Source: CAYLSV01 sp964386435 (lineage in GTDB: Bacteria > Planctomycetota > Phycisphaerae > Tepidisphaerales > Tepidisphaeraceae). Taken from it: a stretch of 8,951 nucleotides of DNA. The position numbers were made by a program, and so were the translations under genes. Where the stretch lies: positions 1 through 8,951 of the forward strand of contig CAYLSV010000127.1 in assembly GCA_964386435.1 (NCBI GenBank). The letters run 5' to 3'. Position 1 is the first letter of the stretch. Each line of letters begins with the position of its first letter. This document shows, piece by piece, positions 4,813-8,951 of this stretch. The notes under the pieces were generated by a model. That model was given only the letters and a program-made list of their open reading frames with translations. It did not search any database and was not told where the DNA came from.

Positions 4813-6228
4813 TCAGACCAGCATCAGGTCGTCGCTCGGCCGGAGTTCGCGTTGCCCGAGTTGCCCGGGTTTCCGGTCAGGCTTCGGCGCATCGTGGATC
4901 TTGGCCGGTGGCTCGCCGGCCTCCGTCATGCGGCGGAGCAGGCGGGCTTTGAGGTCCTGCCGGACTTCGGCGAGCGCTTCGACGCCAACGAGGTTGCACA
5001 GCTCGTACGGGTCGGCGAGCAGGTCGTAGAGGTGCGTCTCGGTGTACGTCTCGGCGTGCCGGCTGTTGGGCTTGGCGTCGGCATGGGCGGCGTACTTCCA
5101 ACGCGTCGTCCGCACCGACCGGCCGACGCAGGACTCGCTGATTTGCGTGAACGATTCCTCCGGCCAATCAACCTGCTCCCGGCGGACCAGCGGCAGGGCG
5201 CTGCGGCCTTGGGCACCGCTCGGGGCGTCGGTGCCCATCACGTCGCACAGCGTCGGGGCGAGGTCCGTGAGCTGGAACGGCTGCTCGATCCGCCCGCCGC
5301 CGGTGAATGCCCCGCCGTGGATCATGCAAGGCGTCCGCACGCTCGATTCGTGGCACGACCGCTTGTACTCCTCGTTTCGCGTGCGGAAGTGGCACGCGTG
5401 GTCGCTGGCGAAGACGACGACCGTGTTCTCCAGAATGCCCAGGGATTGCAGCGCGTCCATGAGCCGGCCGAAGGCGTCATCGATTCGCTTGCACATGCCA
5501 AAGTACCCGCCGAGCACCTGCTGAGCGTTGCCGCCGGTCAGGTGCTCGTAGAATGGGGCCGCCCCCGGCAGGGCGGCGAGGTCGGGCGGGGTCCAGCGGC
5601 CGTGGTAGCGCTCGGCGAGGTGCGACGGGGCCGGGTAATCGTCGCGGTGGTTCTGCATGTGCGGCTCGAGCAAGCTCACCATGCAGCAGAACGGCTCGTC
5701 GTGGTTCTGCTCGCGGTCGTCAATGTACCGAATGGCCGCGTCGACCGTGGCGTCAACGCGATAGCCGGGCAGTTTCACTTCTTGCTCGTCCTCGTCGTAG
5801 AGGATCGTGTGGTAGGCGTCGCTGCACGCCTCAACGGCGTTGGCGGCGAGCCAGGTCTGCCAGCCGCCGCGGTGTTCCTCGGACACGGCGTTGTGGCCCA
5901 GGCCGAGGTGCCACTTGCCGAAGTAGCCGGTGTGGTAGCCGGCGGCGCGGGCACGTTTGGCGAGCGTGTCGTGATCCGGCGGCAGCGGCAGGTTGTTGGT
6001 GTGGCAACCGATGTCGCCGACGGCCGTGGCGAACTTGCCGGTTTGCAGGCACGCCCGCGCCGGCCCGCACACCGGCTGGGGCGTGATGGCGGTGGCGAAG
6101 TGCGTGCCCCGCTTGGCCCAGGCGTCGAAGTTGGGCGTCAAATCCAGCGGACAGCCGTGGAGGCCGCTGGTGTCGTGACGCTGCTGATCTGTGAAGAAGA
6201 CGACGACGTTCGGGCGGCCTGCGGGCAT
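4813..6228 (-). CDS. Formylglycine-dependent sulfatase (arylsulfatase-like)
   Basis: This is a 471-aa type I sulfatase that hydrolyses a sulfate ester, substrate unknown. The nucleophile motif is CGPARACLQTG (54-64), where C54 would be oxidised to formylglycine by a separate maturase. Other active-site pieces in order are FFTDQQR (11-17, metal ligand D14), GKWHLG (104-109, K105 and H107), LEPH (187-190), SDH (275-277, D276 and H277), EYKRSCHESSVRTP (287-300, K289) and the family tail YDLLADPYELCNL (401-413). The length is normal. ATG 6228 is chosen because homology begins seven residues later and TATGCT lies 6 nt upstream. With this start there is no signal peptide, unusual for planctomycete sulfatases. 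A GTG at 6282 would add 18 residues with a short, weakly hydrophobic stretch (LLSCAIGYAAAM), a possible but poor leader. Position 55 is Gly where Ser, Cys or Thr is common. It converges with the NHL gene. Confidence 0.93.
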   Translation of the reverse strand: MPAGRPNVVVFFTDQQRHDTSGLHGCPLDLTPNFDAWAKRGTHFATAITPQPVCGPARACLQTGKFATAVGDIGCHTNNLPLPPDHDTLAKRARAAGYHTGYFGKWHLGLGHNAVSEEHRGGWQTWLAANAVEACSDAYHTILYDEDEQEVKLPGYRVDATVDAAIRYIDDREQNHDEPFCCMVSLLEPHMQNHRDDYPAPSHLAERYHGRWTPPDLAALPGAAPFYEHLTGGNAQQVLGGYFGMCKRIDDAFGRLMDALQSLGILENTVVVFASDHACHFRTRNEEYKRSCHESSVRTPCMIHGGAFTGGGRIEQPFQLTDLAPTLCDVMGTDAPSGAQGRSALPLVRREQVDWPEESFTQISESCVGRSVRTTRWKYAAHADAKPNSRHAETYTETHLYDLLADPYELCNLVGVEALAEVRQDLKARLLRRMTEAGEPPAKIHDAPKPDRKPGQLGQRELRPSDDLMLV

Positions 6229-6234
6229 GGCGGC

Positions 6235-6240
6235 AGCATA
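6235..6240 (-). promoter_or_regulatory. Putative -10 hexamer TATGCT before the sulfatase ATG
   Basis: Reading the minus strand, TATGCT is followed by GCCGCC and then the ATG at 6228. The 6-nt spacing and the lack of a Shine-Dalgarno site fit a leaderless start. The hexamer lies inside the reading frame if the GTG at 6282 is used instead, so the two start choices exclude each other as the main product. Confidence 0.4.
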
Positions 6241-6318
6241 TCCGATCGCGCACGAGAGAAGCCGACGCGGCCCGCAGGTCACGCCGGCTTCTTCGGCATT
6301 TGAGTTGTCAAAAGTTGT

Positions 6319-6831
6319 TCACGCCGTGGCGGCGGCGGGGTTGACGGCGGACTCGGCGAGCTGCGTCAAGTGCTGGTCTTGGCTGCCCTCTTCGTCGAGC
6401 GATTGCTGGGCCAACTCGGCGACGCGGTGCTGCCCGGCCCGCTTGGCCAGCGCCCGAATCGTGCCGTAGCCGGCGATCTCGTAGTGCTCGATCCGCTGGG
6501 CGTTCGCAATGAGCGCGGCGTCGATGACATCGGCATCGCCCTTGCCGTCGAGGACTTCTTTGCCTTCCTTGATGAGGCCGACGGTCGCCTGGCAGGTTTC
6601 CCGCTCGGCCGACTTGCCGATGGAGTCGAACGCCTGCTCGAGGCGGCCGATTTGGGTTTTGGTCTCGGCGAGGTGCTTCTCGAAGCCGCTCTTGAGCTGC
6701 GGGTTGGACGCCTTGGCGTGCATGTCCGACAAGGCGTCGGCGATGCGGTGCTCGGCGTCGTACATGTCCTTCATCTGGTTGAGCAGAAGCTCGTCGAGGC
6801 TGTTGAACGTTTCGCTGGTGAACAGGCCCAT
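6319..6831 (-). CDS. DUF892 (YciE/YciF type) ferritin-like protein
   Basis: This 170-aa all-alpha protein belongs to the DUF892 ferritin-like family, a four-helix bundle with a di-iron type site, often induced by stress. Visible signatures are NQMKDMYDAEHRI (18-30, with E27), KHLAETKTQIGRLEQAF (52-68), CQATVGLIKEGKEVL (80-94), AALIANAQRIEHYEIAGYGT (105-124, with E115, H116 and E118) and LDEEGSQDQHLTQLAE (145-160, with E147, E148 and H154). These acidic and His residues are the likely metal ligands. The length is typical. There is no signal peptide, so it is cytosolic. The start is well supported by a Shine-Dalgarno site AAAGGAA. It stands 90 bp upstream of the sulfatase on the same strand and is divergent from the SDR gene. 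The biochemical role of the family is poorly defined; the family call is secure. Confidence 0.93.
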   Translation of the reverse strand: MGLFTSETFNSLDELLLNQMKDMYDAEHRIADALSDMHAKASNPQLKSGFEKHLAETKTQIGRLEQAFDSIGKSAERETCQATVGLIKEGKEVLDGKGDADVIDAALIANAQRIEHYEIAGYGTIRALAKRAGQHRVAELAQQSLDEEGSQDQHLTQLAESAVNPAAATA

Positions 6832-6838
6832 GTTGGTA

Positions 6839-6845
6839 TTCCTTT
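6839..6845 (-). promoter_or_regulatory. Shine-Dalgarno site of the DUF892 gene
   Basis: On the minus strand AAAGGAA is followed by 7 nt (TACCAAC) and then ATG 6831. This strong site contrasts with the leaderless-looking starts of most neighbours and suggests a conventional leadered mRNA with efficient translation, fitting a stress protein needed in quantity. Confidence 0.75.
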
Positions 6846-6925
6846 AGATAAACGCGGTGATTTACGGCCCGACTGGCCGTGGGCCCGTGATGTCGCAAGC
6901 CGCGTGCCGCGCGGCGGTCGCCGGT

Positions 6926-6935
6926 GCTACCGTGC
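6926..6935 (+). promoter_or_regulatory. Putative -10 region GCTACCGTGC of the SDR gene
   Basis: TACCGT (6928-6933) lies 8 nt before GTG 6942, and the whole decamer GCTACCGTGC is identical to that before the NHL gene. This supports 6942 over the in-frame GTG at 6924, which would place the hexamer inside the coding region. There is no Shine-Dalgarno site. Confidence 0.45.
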
Positions 6936-6941
6936 GGCCGC

Positions 6942-7724
6942 GTGAGCCAGAACAACGACCAGTCAGCGGTGGGCCACAACCTTGCCGGCAAGCGGGCCCT
7001 CGTCACCGGCGGCACCAGCGGCATCGGCCGGGCGGCGGCCAAGCTGCTCGCCGTGGCGGGCTGCCGCATCGCGATCAACTACGGCTCGGACGACAAGAAG
7101 GCCGCCGACACGATCCAGGAGCTCGACGGCTTCGACGTGGTGGCACTCAAGGCCGACGTCGCCGACCCGGACGCGGCGAAGCAACTCATCGCCGACGCCG
7201 CCGAGAAGCTCGGGGGGCTCGACGTGCTCGTCCACTCCGCCGGCGTGGCCAAAGGCGACGACACGGTGCCGGCGGCGTTCGACCGGGTGGTCCGCACGCA
7301 CCTCCACAGCACCCACCACCTGCTGCCCCCCGCCGCCGAGGCGATGCGGCAGGGGGGCGGCGGCAGCATCGTGCTCGTCACCAGCATTGCCAACAACAAG
7401 GGCTACGCCACCAGCTACGCCGCGGCGATGGCGGGCAAGCGGTGCTACGCCGTCGGCTTCGCCCGGCAGGTGGCCCCGGACAACATTCGCGTGAACTGCG
7501 TCGCCGCCGGCACGATTTTCACGGAGATGCTCGCCCCCTACTTTGCCACCGATGCCGACCGGCGGGCGCGGACTGAGCAGGACATGCCGCTGTGGAAAAG
7601 CCGCACCGGCTTCCCCGTCGGCGACGACGCCGCCAAGGCCATCGTCTTCCTCGCCGGCGATTTGGCCAGCCACATCACCGGCGAAGAGCTCAAGGCCAAC
7701 GGCGGGCAGTGGATCAGCGTGTGA
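6942..7724 (+). CDS. Short-chain dehydrogenase/reductase (SDR) with altered active site
   Basis: This 260-aa classical-size SDR should bind NAD(P)(H) on a Rossmann fold: TGGTSGIG (22-29) is the glycine-rich loop, ADV (71-73) contacts adenine, HSAG (98-101) replaces the usual NNAG, and APDNIRVN (178-185) and ITGEELKANGG (245-255) are standard late motifs. The catalytic set is unusual. Ser148 and Tyr159 are present, but gap-free alignment back from APDNIRVN puts Met163 (YAAAM) at the lysine of YxxxK, and His120 near the usual Asn. The nearest lysine is K166, giving Y-x6-K, and the Ser-Tyr spacing is 11, not the common 13. It could be a binding or regulatory SDR, or use K166. The start is GTG 6942, chosen for the -10 hexamer; GTG 6924 would add six residues. 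It may be co-transcribed with the Gfo/Idh gene 74 bp later. The substrate is unknown. Confidence 0.9.
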   Translation: MSQNNDQSAVGHNLAGKRALVTGGTSGIGRAAAKLLAVAGCRIAINYGSDDKKAADTIQELDGFDVVALKADVADPDAAKQLIADAAEKLGGLDVLVHSAGVAKGDDTVPAAFDRVVRTHLHSTHHLLPPAAEAMRQGGGGSIVLVTSIANNKGYATSYAAAMAGKRCYAVGFARQVAPDNIRVNCVAAGTIFTEMLAPYFATDADRRARTEQDMPLWKSRTGFPVGDDAAKAIVFLAGDLASHITGEELKANGGQWISV

Positions 7725-7726
7725 GA

Positions 7727-7792
7727 TGGTCCTTTGTTCTTTGTCCTTCGTCGGCAGGGAACAAGGGACCAAGGACAAATGACCAAGAACAA
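7727..7792. repeat. Inverted array of degenerate heptamers
   Basis: From 7727 to 7754 four consecutive 7-mers read TGGTCCT, TTGTTCT, TTGTCCT, TCGTCGG. From 7792 back to 7758 on the minus strand five more, in phase, read TTGTTCT, TGGTCAT, TTGTCCT, TGGTCCC, TTGTTCC. The consensus is TKGTYCY. The two halves pair imperfectly (17 of 22 positions over 7728-7749, and several mismatches would be G-U pairs), so the RNA could form a long hairpin. It fills nearly the whole gap between the SDR stop and the Gfo/Idh start. Confidence 0.75.
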
Positions 7793-7798
7793 GTCATC

Positions 7799-8863
7799 AT
7801 GTTGAACATCGGAATCATCGGCGTCGGCGGGATCGCGAAGGCTCACATGCCCGGCTGGATCGACGGCGATCGGACCACCGTTGTCGCCGGGGCCGACCTT
7901 GATGAGGCGGCGCTGACGGCATGGGGCGACCAGCACGACGTCGCCCGGCGCTATGCCGACGCGATGCAGCTGATCGCCGATGACGACATCGACGTGGTTG
8001 ACATCTGCGTGCCCAACCGGTTTCACGCCCCGCTGGCCATCGCGGCGCTGGAGGCCGGCAAGCACGTGCTGTGCGAGAAGCCGCTGGCCCCGACGGTGGA
8101 CGAGGTGAAGCAGATCATCGCCGCCCGCGACAAGGCCGGCAAGCTGGTCATGACGGCCCAGCACTTCCGTTACGAGAAGGCGGCGCTGGCGCTCAAAACC
8201 GAGGCCGACGCGGGAGCGCTGGGCGAAGTTTACTACGGCCGGGCCCAATGGCTGCGGCGAGGGCAGGTGCCCAACGGGCCGGGCTTCCTCGACAAGGAAA
8301 AGTCAGGCGGCGGCCCTTGCATCGACATTGGCGTGCACGTACTGGATTTGGCGTTGCACCTGATGGGCCAGCCGACGCCCACGAGCGTGACGGGCATCAG
8401 CGTCACGAAGCTGATGAACAAGCCGGGGGCGTTCAGCATGTGGGGCCTGGAAAATTTGCCCCACGTGGAACATTCGGTCGAGGACTTCGCCGCCGGCATG
8501 ATCCGCTTCGCCAACGGGGCGGCTTTGTCGCTGGAGGCGAGCTGGATGCTGCACCACCAGCAGGACGACGGCCGCAACGAGACGATGAAGCTGAGCCTCT
8601 ACGGCGACAAAGCCGGCGCCGTTTGGCCCGAGGCCCGCCTGCACTGGACCGACAACGACAAGAAGCGGCTCTACGACGTGAAGCTCGGCGCCCTCGACGA
8701 CCGCATCCCGCCCCACGCCCGCGAGTGCATGGCCTTCGCCGACGCGATCGAGAACAATGAACCCAGCCCCGTGCCGCCGGAGGAGTCGCTAAACCTCATC
8801 GCCATCCTCGACGGCCTCTACACCAGCGCCCAAACCGGCCACGAGGTGAAGCTGGCACTGTGA
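7799..8863 (+). CDS. Gfo/Idh/MocA family oxidoreductase
   Basis: This 354-aa enzyme has the normal length and two-domain order of the family, which oxidises or reduces sugars, inositols and related polyols with tightly bound or free NAD(P). The N-terminal Rossmann domain starts at once with NIGIIGVGGIAKAH (3-16, GxGxxA). CEKPLA (92-97) carries the conserved EKP, with K94 the usual catalytic lysine. In the C-terminal alpha/beta domain, GGGPCIDIGVHVLDLALHL (170-188) supplies D176 and H180, the other catalytic residues. QHFRY (121-125) is the usual link region. There is no signal peptide or Tat motif, so it is cytosolic. ATG 7799 is firm because the Rossmann fold begins there; no Shine-Dalgarno site or TANNNT hexamer is seen, only the heptamer array. 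It may be translated from a transcript shared with the SDR gene, and together they suggest carbohydrate or polyol metabolism. The substrate cannot be named. Confidence 0.95.
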   Translation: MLNIGIIGVGGIAKAHMPGWIDGDRTTVVAGADLDEAALTAWGDQHDVARRYADAMQLIADDDIDVVDICVPNRFHAPLAIAALEAGKHVLCEKPLAPTVDEVKQIIAARDKAGKLVMTAQHFRYEKAALALKTEADAGALGEVYYGRAQWLRRGQVPNGPGFLDKEKSGGGPCIDIGVHVLDLALHLMGQPTPTSVTGISVTKLMNKPGAFSMWGLENLPHVEHSVEDFAAGMIRFANGAALSLEASWMLHHQQDDGRNETMKLSLYGDKAGAVWPEARLHWTDNDKKRLYDVKLGALDDRIPPHARECMAFADAIENNEPSPVPPEESLNLIAILDGLYTSAQTGHEVKLAL

Positions 8864-8884
8864 GCCGACGCACCCGGTATTCGA

Positions 8885-8951
8885 CCGGACCTCCGCCGCG
8901 TGGCGGCGGGGCTGATCCCGTAGTGAAACGTCGCCTCACGGGATCAGCCCC
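8885..8951. repeat. REP-like palindromic pair, cut by the window end
   Basis: Two nested structures lie here. A 7-bp perfect hairpin (8893-8899 with 8903-8909, loop GTG) is flanked by GGACCT. A larger inverted repeat joins GGGGCTGATCCC (8908-8919) to GGGATCAGCCCC (8940-8951), with an inner stem GTGA (8923-8926) and TCAC (8936-8939). The second arm touches the last base, so a second hairpin unit probably follows outside. It starts 21 bp after the Gfo/Idh stop and may end or stabilise that transcript. Confidence 0.75.

Noticed and set aside
4852..6303. A 483-aa open frame on the plus strand opposite the sulfatase
   Set aside because: It is an antisense shadow: the sulfatase on the other strand has all catalytic motifs, and this frame shows none.
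6864..6880. A 6-bp inverted repeat ACGGCC/GGCCGT in the DUF892-SDR gap, possible operator
   Set aside because: Six GC-rich base pairs are expected by chance at this composition, and no second copy or position relative to a promoter supports it.
6963..7778. A 271-aa open frame on the minus strand opposite the SDR gene
   Set aside because: It is antisense to a recognisable Rossmann-fold protein and has no recognisable motif of its own.
1..8951. CRISPR array, tRNA, rRNA, prophage, transposase, or a defence or biosynthetic system
   Set aside because: I found no regularly spaced direct repeats, no cloverleaf-type sequence and no gene of these classes. The palindromes are the only mobile-like signal.

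Overview
The window is GC-rich, densely coded bacterial DNA. The gene mix (a formylglycine-type sulfatase, a Gfo/Idh oxidoreductase, an NHL beta-propeller protein, a half-size TauE/SafE permease, a DUF892 ferritin-like protein), the frequent GTG starts and the near absence of Shine-Dalgarno sites point to a planctomycete, perhaps a member of the Phycisphaerae. That placement is inference from gene content, not from a marker gene. A run of 132 Ns (4649-4780) shows this is a scaffold, probably from a metagenome or draft genome.

Layout. 1-175: intergenic DNA with a REP-like palindrome. 176-1045 (+): an unrecognised 135-aa protein and a GNAT acetyltransferase 9 bp behind it. 1046-1164: convergent junction filled by a 31-bp-arm inverted repeat. 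1165-1644 (-): half-size TauE/SafE membrane protein. 1675-3459 (+): RecJ, divergent from it with only 30 bp between the start codons. 3511-4470 (+): NHL propeller protein with a peptidyl-amidating-lyase-like set of active-site residues. 4471-4812: convergent junction with two facing REP-like elements, the assembly gap and a fragment of another element. 4813-6228 (-): sulfatase. 6319-6831 (-): DUF892 ferritin-like protein. 6942-7724 (+): SDR-fold protein with a substituted catalytic lysine. 7727-7792: inverted array of heptamers. 7799-8863 (+): Gfo/Idh oxidoreductase. 8864-8951: another REP-like pair, cut by the window end.

The genes do not form one pathway. They look like ordinary chromosomal genes in short units: hypothetical-GNAT, possibly RecJ-NHL, possibly SDR-Gfo/Idh, and several singletons. 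I see no defence, mobile or CRISPR system.

The most interesting signals are non-coding. Five start codons sit 6-9 nt after a TANNNT (-10-like) hexamer and lack a well-placed Shine-Dalgarno site, which suggests leaderless mRNAs. The TauE-RecJ gap seems to use two overlapping -10 elements as a bidirectional promoter. Palindromic repeats of at least two families occupy both convergent junctions and both window ends, and one such cluster is where the assembly broke. A two-orientation heptamer array separates the last two genes.
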